A DNA stretch of 64,000 bases from Blastocatellia bacterium (GCA_016705245.1 JADIYM010000005.1:186001-250000), one strand, 5' to 3'; positions 15,595 through 24,063 are shown, numbered from the stretch's first letter. Translations and numbers: made by a program. Notes: generated by a model from the sequence alone, not told the origin.

Positions 15595-15940
15595 TCAAGG
15601 CTGATCTGACTTCACCCGGTAGGTTTTGAGTCTTCGATTCACATCGTCAATGTCGAACGCCGTCGGATCGAACGCTTCGCCGAGCCAGTCCTCGAAGTAG
15701 CCGTGGTCCGCGTTATCCGGATCACGAAGAGCCCGGATGAGGAAGTTGAATCGCCGGATGCCGCCGGTGTCCTCCGGCGGAAAGGCACGCGACCCGCCAA
15801 GGCACACCGGATACGCGACAGAATCGTCCGGCTCGAGCAATCTCTCGACGACGAGCTCGTGGATCCATGTGTCGCCGAAATCGTAGACGTACCGGCCCGT
15901 CAGGCGCTCGAGCCGGTTGGCGGGACGTGTGGTCTTCGCG
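15595..15940 (-). pseudogene. pRiA4b ORF-3-like (IS1096 TnpR-like) protein, 5'-truncated
   Basis: Minus-strand coding remnant of the PRiA4_ORF3 family. In one frame it reads GRYVYDFGDTWIHELVVE near 15890, then YPVCLGGSRAFPPEDTGG and ALRDPDNADHGYFEDWLG to VNRRLKTYRV, which is the conserved C-terminal two thirds. The N-terminal part is absent: homology stops near 15925 and an in-frame TAG lies at 15991-15993. The only possible internal start is a TTG at 15840. The family is often linked to mobile elements; its function is not known. The truncation point faces that of the Fic fragment across an AT-rich junction. Confidence 0.7.
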
Positions 15941-16041
15941 CTATGGCAGCCTATCGTATGGAAAGAATTTGAAAGTGTGCGATAGGCAGGCTATAACAAG
16001 AGGTAAATTCAAACGCATTTGAAAGCGCGCCTATAACATCT
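15941..16041. other. AT-rich junction between two head-to-head gene remnants
   Basis: About 100 bp with lower GC than its surroundings. It contains two related blocks, ATTTGAAAGTGTGCGATAG (15967-15985) and ATTTGAAAGCGCGCCTATAAC (16017-16037), an inverted GCCTATCG/CGATAGGC pair, and a TTCAAACGCATTTGAA dyad. Both flanking genes lose their 5' ends here. It could be the scar of a mobile element or site-specific deletion. Confidence 0.5.
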
Positions 16042-16560
16042 CTCGATGGTAACGGACGCGTCGGCCGCCTCCTCATCACGTTCCTGCTGACCGAGCGAGG
16101 ACTGCTGCAGAAACCAGTCTTGTACCTGTCTCACTACTTCAAGGGTCACCGGCAGGCATACTACGACCGGCTGCAGGCGGTCCGGGAACAGGGCGACTGG
16201 GAAGTCTGGCTCGAGTTCTTTCTTCGAGGGGTGATCGAGGTCAGCGTCGAAGCCGCCGAAACCGCGAGGTGCATTCTCCACCTGCGAGAGCGACATCGAG
16301 CCGCCATCACGGAACAATTGGCCAGAGCCGCTGGTAATGGCCATAAGGTTCTGGAGTCGCTGCTTGACCGACCGATCGTGTCCGTAGCCGACGTCGAGCG
16401 CACGACCGGAACAACCTATGCGGCGGCGAACACTCTCGTGTCAAAGCTCGTGGAGCTCGGAATCCTCGTCGAAGTCACCGGCTACGCTCGCAATCGCCGG
16501 TTCCGTTACGAACCGTACGTGAAGCTGTTCACCGACGGCACGACCGACGACACAACGTAA
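16042..16560 (+). pseudogene. Fic-domain protein, 5'-truncated within the active-site motif
   Basis: The remnant opens LDGNGRVGRLLITFLLTER, the second half of the Fic signature HPFxDGNGRxGR; the catalytic His-Pro-Phe is replaced by unrelated sequence, and everything before it is missing. The rest is the normal C-terminal part of Fic proteins with a winged helix: LYLSHYFKGHRQAYYDRLQA, GDWEVWLEFFLRGV, then TGTTYAAANTLVSKLVELGI and GYARNRRFRYEPYVKLF. Fic enzymes AMPylate or otherwise modify target hydroxyls; without the histidine and N-terminus this fragment cannot. A TTG at 16120 is the first possible start in frame. Probably non-functional. Confidence 0.8.
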
Positions 16561-16744
16561 TCGAGGACGGACGAATTCTCAGACGCACGACCGATTTCGA
16601 ACGTGGAACGTACGATTTCGGGTTCCACAGGCAACCCAGGTTCATCCTTCCTTATATGGAGGTATTCCACAGGTGCGGAGAGCCCCCGGGCTGGCAATGA
16701 GGAGATTGTGGCCGGGTGGAGAGGCCCCTGGCTGAACCGTTGTG
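16561..16744. other. Intergenic, nothing recognised
   Basis: Bases between the Fic remnant and palindrome A3. No ORF with homology, no hairpin of note. A CTTATATGGAGG-like stretch at 16652-16663 resembles a ribosome binding site but leads into no gene. Confidence 0.4.
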
Positions 16745-16848
16745 GCTCTGCGCCTTTGCGTCTGCCCTCTGCGTCTCTGCGAGAAACTGTTCTTCCGGAA
16801 GAACAGTTTCTCGCAGAGACGCAGAGGGCAGACGCAAAGGCGCAGAGC
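16745..16848. repeat. Perfect 104-bp palindrome, family A, copy A3
   Basis: Two 52-bp arms match at every base with no spacer; the centre is TTCTTCC/GGAAGAA at 16796/16797. The arms carry family A words (GCGCCTTTGCGTCTG). It lies between the Fic remnant and the molybdopterin operon. Confidence 0.97.
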
Positions 16849-16870
16849 AGGACAAACCGGACAGATTCCA

Positions 16871-16910
16871 CCAATCCTCCCCGAATCCCTGTAATCCTGT
16901 CCACTCTCTC
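16871..16910. repeat. Solo arm of family C (C5)
   Basis: AATCC words ending in CCTGTAATCCTGTCCACTCTC, the right outer edge of family C. No left arm is seen. It ends about 35 bp before the molybdopterin oxidoreductase start. Confidence 0.8.
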
Positions 16911-16944
16911 GTACTCTCCGCTATGATTCCGGCTTCACCCGATC

Positions 16945-18822
16945 ATGGCCACGCACACCGTCAGAGCCGCCTGCCCGCACGACTGTCCGGACACCTGCGC
17001 CATGCTCGTTACCGTCACCGACGGGCGAGCCACGGCGGTCAAGGGCGATCCCGGACACCCCTTCACCCAGGGCTTCCTCTGCACGAAGGTCTCGCGCTAC
17101 CACGAACGCACGAACTCTCCGGACAGACTGCTCTACCCGATGCGCCGCGTCGGCGCGAAAGGCGAGGGCCGGTTCGAGCGCATCTCGTGGGACGCCGCGC
17201 TCGACGAGATCGCCGCGCGCTTCCGTGAGATCGCCGACTCAGCCGACGGTCCCGAGAGCATCCTGCCCTACAGCTACGCAGGCACGATGGGCCTGGTCCA
17301 GGCCGAGAGCATGGACCGGCGCTTCTTCCACCGGCTCGGCGCGTCGCTGCTCGCCCGCACGATCTGCGCAACCGCCGGCGCGACCGCCTGGACGCACACG
17401 ATCGGCGCCACCATCGGTACTGACGCCGAACAGTTCCACAAGGCGCGGTTCATCCTCCTCTGGGGCACGAACACCCTCACGTCGAACGTCCATCTCTGGC
17501 CGCAGATCCTCCAGGCCCGAAAGTCCGGCGCCGAAGTCGTCGTCATCGACCCCTACAGGAATCGCACCGCCGCCCAGGCAGATCGCTGGCTCGCGATCCG
17601 GCCCGGCACCGACGCCGCGCTCGCTCTGGGACTCGCGCACATCGCCTTCCGCGACGGCTACGCCGATCGGGACTACCTGGAAAAATACACCCTCGGCGCC
17701 GATGCCTACGAAGCCCGGTGCGCCGAGTACCCTCCCGAACGAGTCGCCGACATCACGGGCCTGCCTGTCGCCGACATCGAGTGGCTCGGCGAACGGTACG
17801 GAACCGTCCGTCCAACAGCCATCCGCACCAACTACGGCCTTCAGCGCCATCGCGGCGGTGGAAACGCCGTCCGTGCCATTGCCGCCCTGCCCGCCGTCAC
17901 CGGCGCCTGGCGCGACGTCGGCGGCGGCGCGCTTCTGTCCGCTTCCGGGCGATTCCCGCTGAATCGCACGGCCCTCGAGCGTCCGGATCTCATGACTGGC
18001 ACGCCGCGCACGATCAACATGACCCGCCTCGGCGAAGCGCTCGAGTCGGCCGAGCCGCCCGTACGCGCGCTCGTCGTTTACAACTCGAACCCGGCGGCAA
18101 TCGCTCCCGACCAGGGCGCGGTTCTGCGCGGCCTCGGTCGCGACGACCTCTTCACCGTCGTCATCGAGCACTTCCAGACCGACACTGCCGACTACGCCGA
18201 CATCCTGCTTCCGGCGACGACGCAGCTCGAGCACTTCGACATCGTCAAGCCTTACGGCCACTACGCCTTGATGTGCAACAACCCTGCGATCGAGCCGATG
18301 GGCGAATCTAAGCCGAACTCCGAAGTCTTCCGGCTGCTCGCCGCGCGCATGGGCTTCACCGAATCCTGCTTCTCGGACACCGACGAGGAGATCGCCGCGC
18401 AGGCCATCGAAACCGACCATCCGGTATTCGAGGGCATCACCCTCGAGCGCCTCAAGCGCGACGGATGGGCGCGGCTGAACATGGAGCGCTCGCTGCGATC
18501 CGAGAAGCAGCCGACGCTGCTCATCCACCCCGTCGACGCCGAGCCGCGCGGCATCGACAACGGTTCGGTCGTTTCGGTCTTCAACGACCGCGGCGGCTGC
18601 CGCCTGATGGCCATCGTCAGCGAAGACGTCCGCGAAGGGGTCGTCGTCGCGCCGTCGGTCTGGTGGAACAAGAAGAGCCCGGGGGGCGTGAACGTCAACC
18701 AGACGACGTCGCAGGCACTGACGGACATCGGCGAGGGCGCGACGTTCTACGACAACCTGGTCGAAGTCGAGGTGGTGGCCGCCGTCGATGGCATTCCCGA
18801 AACCGGGGGCGTGATTCGATGA
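16945..18822 (+). CDS. Molybdopterin-dependent oxidoreductase with 4Fe-4S cluster
   Basis: A 625-residue Mo/W-bisPGD enzyme of the DMSO reductase superfamily. The N-terminal cluster motif CPHDCPDTCAM with a fourth cysteine in GFLCTKVSRY binds a 4Fe-4S. Later marks are PYSYAGTMGLVQAESMDRRF, LLWGTNTLTSNVH, and the C-terminal cofactor-binding beta barrel with WWNKKSPGGVNVNQTTSQAL. No twin-arginine signal is present, so it should be cytoplasmic. Substrate cannot be told from sequence; the group includes formate dehydrogenase-like and thiosulfate/polysulfide-like enzymes. Its TGA overlaps the ATG of the next gene (ATGA). Confidence 0.87.
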   Translation: MATHTVRAACPHDCPDTCAMLVTVTDGRATAVKGDPGHPFTQGFLCTKVSRYHERTNSPDRLLYPMRRVGAKGEGRFERISWDAALDEIAARFREIADSADGPESILPYSYAGTMGLVQAESMDRRFFHRLGASLLARTICATAGATAWTHTIGATIGTDAEQFHKARFILLWGTNTLTSNVHLWPQILQARKSGAEVVVIDPYRNRTAAQADRWLAIRPGTDAALALGLAHIAFRDGYADRDYLEKYTLGADAYEARCAEYPPERVADITGLPVADIEWLGERYGTVRPTAIRTNYGLQRHRGGGNAVRAIAALPAVTGAWRDVGGGALLSASGRFPLNRTALERPDLMTGTPRTINMTRLGEALESAEPPVRALVVYNSNPAAIAPDQGAVLRGLGRDDLFTVVIEHFQTDTADYADILLPATTQLEHFDIVKPYGHYALMCNNPAIEPMGESKPNSEVFRLLAARMGFTESCFSDTDEEIAAQAIETDHPVFEGITLERLKRDGWARLNMERSLRSEKQPTLLIHPVDAEPRGIDNGSVVSVFNDRGGCRLMAIVSEDVREGVVVAPSVWWNKKSPGGVNVNQTTSQALTDIGEGATFYDNLVEVEVVAAVDGIPETGGVIR

Positions 18823-21023
18823 TCCTCCTCAAGGTCATTGCCATCTCGCTGTCGCTCGCCGTCTCGGGCCAGGGCGTTCTAAAGGGCACCGCGCCGGCGC
18901 CGCCCATCCGCCCATTCCTGAAAAAGGACACGGCTTCCCGCATCCTCTACCAGATCATCCTCGAGGCGGAGGACACCCGGCAGTACGCGCCGCCCTTCTC
19001 CGAGAAGCAGAAGAAAACGAAGCCGACCCTCGAGGACATGGTCGCTTGGTCGCACCTCGGCGTGCGTCGCCGCGCCGCGATCGCCATCGGACGCATCGGC
19101 AATCCGGCGGGGCTCGATCCACTCCTCACACGGCTGAAGATCGAGACCCAGCCACTCGCTCGCGCCGACGTCGTGTTCGGCATCGGCGAGCTCGAGGTCG
19201 CCCGGTCCGTCGATCCGCTGCTTGCCCTTCTGCGCGATGCGGACCAGCCGGTGATCGTGCGGGCGCGAACGGTCGAGGCGCTCGGGAAGATCTGCAGCAA
19301 CACGGGCGTCGTGTCGTCGATCGGTACCGGCCGTGTCGCCGAGGTCGCCGTCGTCGTCGCCGCGGCGCTGCCATCGCCTTCTCGCGAGCTCTCGGGCAAC
19401 GAACTGCTGCTCGGAACCATGGCCCTGACTGCGCTGCTTCGCCTCAAGGCGCCGTCCTCTGTGCCTTCCGTCATCGCCCAGCTTTCGGCGAAGTCGTCCG
19501 CCATGCGCGCGACGGCCGCGAATTCGCTCGCCCGGCTGCGTCCTGACGCCGCTGCGGCCTCATCGGCAGCGGGCCCGCTGACGGCGATGCTTGCGGCGAA
19601 GGACCCGGTCGAGCGCGCCAACGGCGCTCGCGGGCTCGGCGCAATCAAGGCGACGGCATCCGTTGACGCCATCCTCAGGCTACTGGCCGATCCCGATGCG
19701 CGCGTGGTCGCGAGCGCGATCCGCGTCCTCGGGACGCTTGGCGACGTGCGTGCCGTCGGACCGTTGACGGACCTGGGTGAAAGACTCCTGGGCGACTACC
19801 GAGCCCACATCGGCGAACGGTCTCCCGCCGTGCCTGTTGCGCACGGCCGGCTCATGCTCGTTGCCGAGGCGCTCGGCCTGCTGGAACAGCCGGCATCGCT
19901 GCCGCTGCTTCAGCGGATCCGGACTATCGACGGCAAGGTCGGGGCCAATCCCGAGTCCGAGATCGCAGTCGCGGCGTTCGGCGACGAGGCGTTCTTCGAC
20001 ATTCCGGCGCCGATGTCGATTCCGGGGGGAGCGGCGGACTGGCGACGCCAGTCGGCATACGCGCAGGGGCTCGGGGCGCTCAAGACGGCTCGCGCGAAGC
20101 AGGAATTGCTCGACATGCTCGAGGGTCGCCGGTTCGGCGTGCTCGACGCGCGCGCGATGACCGAGACGCTTACGGCGCTCGGGGCCGCGAAACCCGAGAG
20201 CCTCGAGTCGCTGTGCATTCAGCAACTTCTGACTTCGACCGATTTCTACGTGCGAGCAACCGCCGCCGGGATTCTCGGCGAGCAGTTCGCGCCGGCCTCC
20301 GAGGCGACGCTCAATGCCCTCGACAAGGCGCTGACCGCATCGGCGAAGGACGTGGAGACGGACGCGCGACTCGCGATCCTCGACGCGATCGGCAAATACA
20401 CGTCGCTGCGGTCGACGGACCTGCTCGTGAGCGCGATCGCCGACGCGGACTACCTCGTGCGGCGAAAGGCGGCAGAGTTGCTAGAGGCGCGTGGCGCGGG
20501 GCACTTCATTTCGCAGATCAAGACCGCATCGACGCCCGTTCGGCCGAGGCTCTACTACGAAAAGCTCGAAGCCCGTATGCGCAAGCCCAACCCGACGGCG
20601 ATTCTGCAGACCGAGAAGGGCGACGTGCGGGTCGAGTTGCTGATGCGCGAAGCGCCGATGAACGCCATGAACTTCATCGAGCTGGCGCAGAAGGGATACT
20701 TCGACGGAATCGTCTATCACCGCGTGGTGCCGAACTTCGTCGTGCAAGGCGGCGATCCCCGCGGCGACGGCAACGGCGGACCGGGCTATCAGATCCGCTG
20801 CGAGATCAACGAAGTCCCATACGACCGAGGGGCGGTCGGTATGGCGCTTTCGGGCAAGGACACCGGAGGCAGCCAGTTCTTCTTCACCCACGCGCCGCAG
20901 CCTCATCTGGATGGCGGATACACCGTCTTCGGGCGGGTGACGGGCGGGATGGACGTCGTCGACAGCCTTATGCGAGGCGACCGGATCGTGAAGGTCACTA
21001 TTCTCGACAGCGGCGGATTGTAG
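18819..21023 (+). CDS. Exported HEAT-repeat protein fused to cyclophilin-type peptidyl-prolyl isomerase
   Basis: 734 residues. Signal peptide in MILLKVIAISLSLAVSGQG. Residues about 75-560 consist of HEAT-like helical repeats (HLGVRRRAAIAIGRIGNPAG, RADVVFGIGELEVARSVDPL, DARVVASAIRVLGTLGDVRA). From about residue 590 a full cyclophilin domain follows: GYFDGIVYHRVVPNFVVQGG, then SGKDTGGSQFFFTHAPQPHL and GGYTVFGRV. The arginine and glutamine-containing HRVVPNFVVQGGDP keeps the catalytic layout. The enzyme probably folds exported proteins, with HEAT repeats as the binding scaffold. Start ATG at 18819 overlaps the preceding stop; the M1-like gene follows 8 bp later. Confidence 0.87.
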   Translation: MILLKVIAISLSLAVSGQGVLKGTAPAPPIRPFLKKDTASRILYQIILEAEDTRQYAPPFSEKQKKTKPTLEDMVAWSHLGVRRRAAIAIGRIGNPAGLDPLLTRLKIETQPLARADVVFGIGELEVARSVDPLLALLRDADQPVIVRARTVEALGKICSNTGVVSSIGTGRVAEVAVVVAAALPSPSRELSGNELLLGTMALTALLRLKAPSSVPSVIAQLSAKSSAMRATAANSLARLRPDAAAASSAAGPLTAMLAAKDPVERANGARGLGAIKATASVDAILRLLADPDARVVASAIRVLGTLGDVRAVGPLTDLGERLLGDYRAHIGERSPAVPVAHGRLMLVAEALGLLEQPASLPLLQRIRTIDGKVGANPESEIAVAAFGDEAFFDIPAPMSIPGGAADWRRQSAYAQGLGALKTARAKQELLDMLEGRRFGVLDARAMTETLTALGAAKPESLESLCIQQLLTSTDFYVRATAAGILGEQFAPASEATLNALDKALTASAKDVETDARLAILDAIGKYTSLRSTDLLVSAIADADYLVRRKAAELLEARGAGHFISQIKTASTPVRPRLYYEKLEARMRKPNPTAILQTEKGDVRVELLMREAPMNAMNFIELAQKGYFDGIVYHRVVPNFVVQGGDPRGDGNGGPGYQIRCEINEVPYDRGAVGMALSGKDTGGSQFFFTHAPQPHLDGGYTVFGRVTGGMDVVDSLMRGDRIVKVTILDSGGL

Positions 21024-21031
21024 GGCACCGT

Positions 21032-22768
21032 ATGCAGCATCGAGCGACCCAATGGCGGATGGCTTGCGCGGCGGCAATCGCGCTGGCGACCGTTGCAGCG
21101 GGACTGCCGGTGGGTGGTGCAATTCGCGATACCCGCGAGAAGACGGCGCAAACGCCACCGCTCGCCTACGACGTAGATGTTGCGGTGGACCTCGACGCGG
21201 GAGTCTGGAGCGGCCGCGAGACCGTTCGCTACGTCCAGCGGTCGCGGATGCCTGCGCGCGAGGTCGTCTTCAATCTCTACCCGAACGCCGGCTCGGTTCG
21301 GGTCGGCGAGCGACTTCTCGAGATCACGGCCGCCTCGCTCAATGGAGTTTCGGTGCAGGCCAACACGCGCGGCGGCGAACTCAGGCTCGAACCCGACCCG
21401 CCGATCATGCCAGGGGCGAATGTCGAGATCGTCCTCGAGTTCCGAGGTCGTGCCGTGCGTCTGACGGCCGAAGAGATGGATCTTTCGGCACACGTGAACG
21501 ATCAGGTTTCGATGATCCTGAACTCGACGGAGCGCCGTCGCGTGATGCCCGGAAAGACCACGACCGTTGGCGGTGACGCGATGCTGCTGGGCAATCCGTT
21601 CCCGATGCTCGCCGCGCGAGGAGGCAGGGTTGGCGGCGAGCAGCGGCGTGCCGGCGACGTCGTGATGGCCGACGCGGCGGCGTGGCGCATTCGGGTCGAA
21701 GCTCCGACGGGCGTCGAGGTCGTGGCATCGGGAAACCGATCGGCGTCGCCCGGGCCTAAAGTGACCGTGTTCGAGGGTGCAGGACTGCGCACCGTCGCTG
21801 TCTTTGCGTCCCGAGGTCACCTCAGCTCGCAGGCGACGGCGGCAGGAGCGCGACTCGCGTGCATCTACGCGCCGAAACACGCTCTGGCGGCGCGGCGGGC
21901 ACTCGAGGCGATGCGTGGTGCGGTCGAGTTCTACACCGAGACGTTCGGACCTGCTCCGTTTCGCGAGCTGACGTTGGTCGAGGCGCCGCTCGCTCCCGGG
22001 ACGTCGAGCGCGGCCTTCTCGGGCCTCATCGCCGTCGCGTCGGCGTATTCGACCGACATCCGAGGGGAAGAGGGCAAGGACTTGCCGGGTTACATCCGCG
22101 ACACGCCCGAGCTCATGGAGGGCGAGATCGAGTTTGCGGCCATGCACGAGGCCGCGAAACAGTGGTGGGGCGAGCTCGTCGGGAGTGATCCGCAGCGATC
22201 GGCATACCTGGAGGAGGGGACGGCGACCTACAGCGCCGTGATGGCGCTCGAGGCGCTGCGCGGCAAGGAAGCCGCCGCAAAGGCAATCGAGCAGCGGCTG
22301 CGCGCTCCGTACAGGGTCTATCGGATGTTCGGCGGGCAGGACGAGACGGCGCATCGCCGCGCGAACGACTTCCCGAACTGGTTCGCATATCAGGCGATTG
22401 TCGAGACGAAAGGCGGGTTGCTCATGGGCGCGGTGCGCGAGCGGTTGGGCCACGAGCGATTCGTGGAAGGGCTGCGGCGGTTCGCGGAAGGGCACGCGGG
22501 AAAGATTGCGAGGCCGGAGGATCTGCTCGACGCGCTTGCGCCGAAGTCGGACCCGGTGATGCGAAAGGACGTCGAGAAGCTCTTCGAGCGGTGGCTGCGT
22601 CAGCGGTTCGGCGACGCGGACATCGGCGCGCCGGAATACGCCGTCGGCGCGACGAAGGACGTGGCAAAGAAGAAGGAGCGCGGACCTGGCTCGCCGTTCG
22701 AGTGGTTCGGGCGTCTGATCGTCCGCAAGCTCGTGCAGGTCGGAAAGGCCACCGCCAAGCCTTTCTGA
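21032..22768 (+). CDS. M1-family peptidase homologue with incomplete zinc site
   Basis: 578 residues with signal peptide (MQHRATQWRMACAAAIALAT). The N-terminal half is the beta-saddle of M1 proteases. The catalytic region reads MHEAAKQWWGELV, where active M1 enzymes have HEIAHQWWG: the first histidine and the glutamate remain, but the second zinc histidine is lysine. The third ligand is kept in YLEEGTATY at the correct 18-residue spacing. The GAMEN-like exopeptidase loop is also not seen. It is therefore probably inactive or binds zinc differently. It is translationally close to the HEAT-cyclophilin gene and may act in the same exported complex. Confidence 0.85.
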   Translation: MQHRATQWRMACAAAIALATVAAGLPVGGAIRDTREKTAQTPPLAYDVDVAVDLDAGVWSGRETVRYVQRSRMPAREVVFNLYPNAGSVRVGERLLEITAASLNGVSVQANTRGGELRLEPDPPIMPGANVEIVLEFRGRAVRLTAEEMDLSAHVNDQVSMILNSTERRRVMPGKTTTVGGDAMLLGNPFPMLAARGGRVGGEQRRAGDVVMADAAAWRIRVEAPTGVEVVASGNRSASPGPKVTVFEGAGLRTVAVFASRGHLSSQATAAGARLACIYAPKHALAARRALEAMRGAVEFYTETFGPAPFRELTLVEAPLAPGTSSAAFSGLIAVASAYSTDIRGEEGKDLPGYIRDTPELMEGEIEFAAMHEAAKQWWGELVGSDPQRSAYLEEGTATYSAVMALEALRGKEAAAKAIEQRLRAPYRVYRMFGGQDETAHRRANDFPNWFAYQAIVETKGGLLMGAVRERLGHERFVEGLRRFAEGHAGKIARPEDLLDALAPKSDPVMRKDVEKLFERWLRQRFGDADIGAPEYAVGATKDVAKKKERGPGSPFEWFGRLIVRKLVQVGKATAKPF

Positions 22769-22773
22769 GGGGT

Positions 22774-23291
22774 GAGTGGACAGGATTCACAGGATTTTCA
22801 GGATTAACAGGATTCTTATTGGAATGAGGCGCGCGATTTGCCTGCGCTCTCGTCATGCGCTCTCTATTGCCAAGCCATGAGCTGACGGGGCTGATTATCA
22901 GTGGCGCGATGAGCGTTCATCGCGCGCTCGGCCCGGGATTCCTGGAGTCCGTTTACGAACGTGCGCTGATCCACGAATTGCGCAAGTCCGGGCTCGACGT
23001 AGAACGGCAGCGCTCGATGGATGTCTTCTATGACGGCATCGTCATTGGAACTTTCACAGCCGATCTCATTGTCGAGAACTGTGTCATCGTGGAGAACAAG
23101 GCAGTCGCGGTGCTTCTTCCGGCCCACGAGGCGCAACTCGTGCACTACCTCACAGCGACTGGTCTAGAGATTGGTCTACTTCTGAACTTCGGCAGTTCGA
23201 GCCTTCAGATGAAACGCAAGCACAGGACACCTCAAGCAAATCCCTGAAGAAATCATGTCAATCCTGAAAATCCTGAAATCCTGTCCACTCA
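22774..23291. mobile_element. Family C palindrome C3 with a GxxExxY gene between its arms
   Basis: Left arm 22774-22816 (GAGTGGACAGGATTCACAGG, then TTTTCAGGATTAACAGGATT) and right arm 23249-23290 are inverted copies agreeing at about 40 of 46 positions. In sister copies C1, C2 and C4 the arms enclose only 13-45 bp; here they enclose 432 bp with one complete gene. The outer ends lie 5 bp after the M1-like stop and 2 bp before the SDR stop. This is the best candidate for a full-length parent element. Confidence 0.7.
22855..23247 (+). CDS. GxxExxY protein (PD-(D/E)XK superfamily, PDDEXK_3)
   Basis: 130 residues covering the whole family. The naming motif is GPGFLESVYERAL (G-x-x-E-x-x-Y) at residues 26-38. 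The nuclease-like core reads FTADLIVENCVIVENKAV: aspartate, then E-x-K, as in PD-(D/E)XK enzymes. The end HEAQLVHYLTATGLEIGLLLNFG and the MKRKHR tail are typical. The family is predicted to be a nuclease; its biological role is not established. The gene lies between the arms of palindrome C3, with no other gene in between. Start ATG at 22855; SELTGLIISG-like helix begins shortly after. Confidence 0.88.
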   Translation: MRSLLPSHELTGLIISGAMSVHRALGPGFLESVYERALIHELRKSGLDVERQRSMDVFYDGIVIGTFTADLIVENCVIVENKAVAVLLPAHEAQLVHYLTATGLEIGLLLNFGSSSLQMKRKHRTPQANP

Positions 23292-23292
23292 G

Positions 23293-24063
23293 CTACCAGC
23301 AGGTGTACCCGCCGTCGACGACGACGACCGAGCCGGTCATGAGGCTGGACGCGTCGCACGCGAGGAAGAGCACGACGGACGCGATCTCGGGCGGCTGGCC
23401 GACGCGGTGCATCGGCGTCATCTCGAGCCACGTCGGGAAGTATTCGGGGTTGTCCATTCCGCGACGCGTCATCGCCGTCTCGATGTAGGTCGGCGCGACG
23501 GCGTTCACGCGCACGCCGCGGTCCGCCCATTCGGCGGCAAGTGATTTCGTCAGCAGGTGCACGCCGGCCTTCGACGCGTTGTAGTGGCTCTGCGGCTGCG
23601 GCTTGTTCGCGATGATCCCCGACATCGAGCCGATGTTGATGATCGAGCCGCTGCCCGACGCGAGCATGTGCCGCCCGAACGCGCGACAGCACCAGAAGAC
23701 GCCGTTCAGGTTGATGTCGATGACCTTCATCCATTCTTCGTCGGCCATTTCCTCGGCCGGCGTGTTGAAGGCGATCCCGGCGTTGCAGACGAGGATGTCG
23801 ACGCGTCCGAACTCGGCGACGATACGGTCCGCAGCCGCGTTGACGTCACCGGGCTTCGTGACGTCGAGCTGCACGACGTCGGCGTCGAATCCGAGCGCCG
23901 CGAGCGCTTCCTTTCCGGAAGCCGCAACCGCCGGATCCACCTCGGCGATGACCACCGTCGCGCCTGCCTCCGCGAGCGCCTGGGCACACGCGAGGCCGAT
24001 GTTGCGGCCGCCGCCGGTCACGACCGCGACCTTTTTCTTCAAATCGTACTGTTCGAGGTACAC
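23293..24063 (-). CDS. SDR-family dehydrogenase, polyol/sugar type
   Basis: 256 residues of a classical SDR. NAD(P) site VTGGGRNIGLACAQALAEAG, the DVT and CNAG motifs, catalytic serine in NIGSMSGIIANKP and YNASKAG with Tyr and Lys. The C-terminus MTGSVVVVDGGYTCW is usual for D-arabinitol, sorbitol or xylitol dehydrogenase-like SDRs. It is the last gene of the operon with a carbohydrate ABC importer (two permeases and a binding protein), 22 bp after the MalG-like gene. This suggests oxidation of the imported polyol or sugar; the exact substrate is not determined. The TAG stop is 2 bp from palindrome C3. Confidence 0.87.
   Translation of the reverse strand: MYLEQYDLKKKVAVVTGGGRNIGLACAQALAEAGATVVIAEVDPAVAASGKEALAALGFDADVVQLDVTKPGDVNAAADRIVAEFGRVDILVCNAGIAFNTPAEEMADEEWMKVIDINLNGVFWCCRAFGRHMLASGSGSIINIGSMSGIIANKPQPQSHYNASKAGVHLLTKSLAAEWADRGVRVNAVAPTYIETAMTRRGMDNPEYFPTWLEMTPMHRVGQPPEIASVVLFLACDASSLMTGSVVVVDGGYTCW

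Noticed and set aside
22855..23247. GxxExxY gene as a restriction enzyme of a restriction-modification pair
   Set aside because: No methyltransferase lies nearby, and the gene is bounded tightly by repeat arms; the family is not known as a restriction enzyme.
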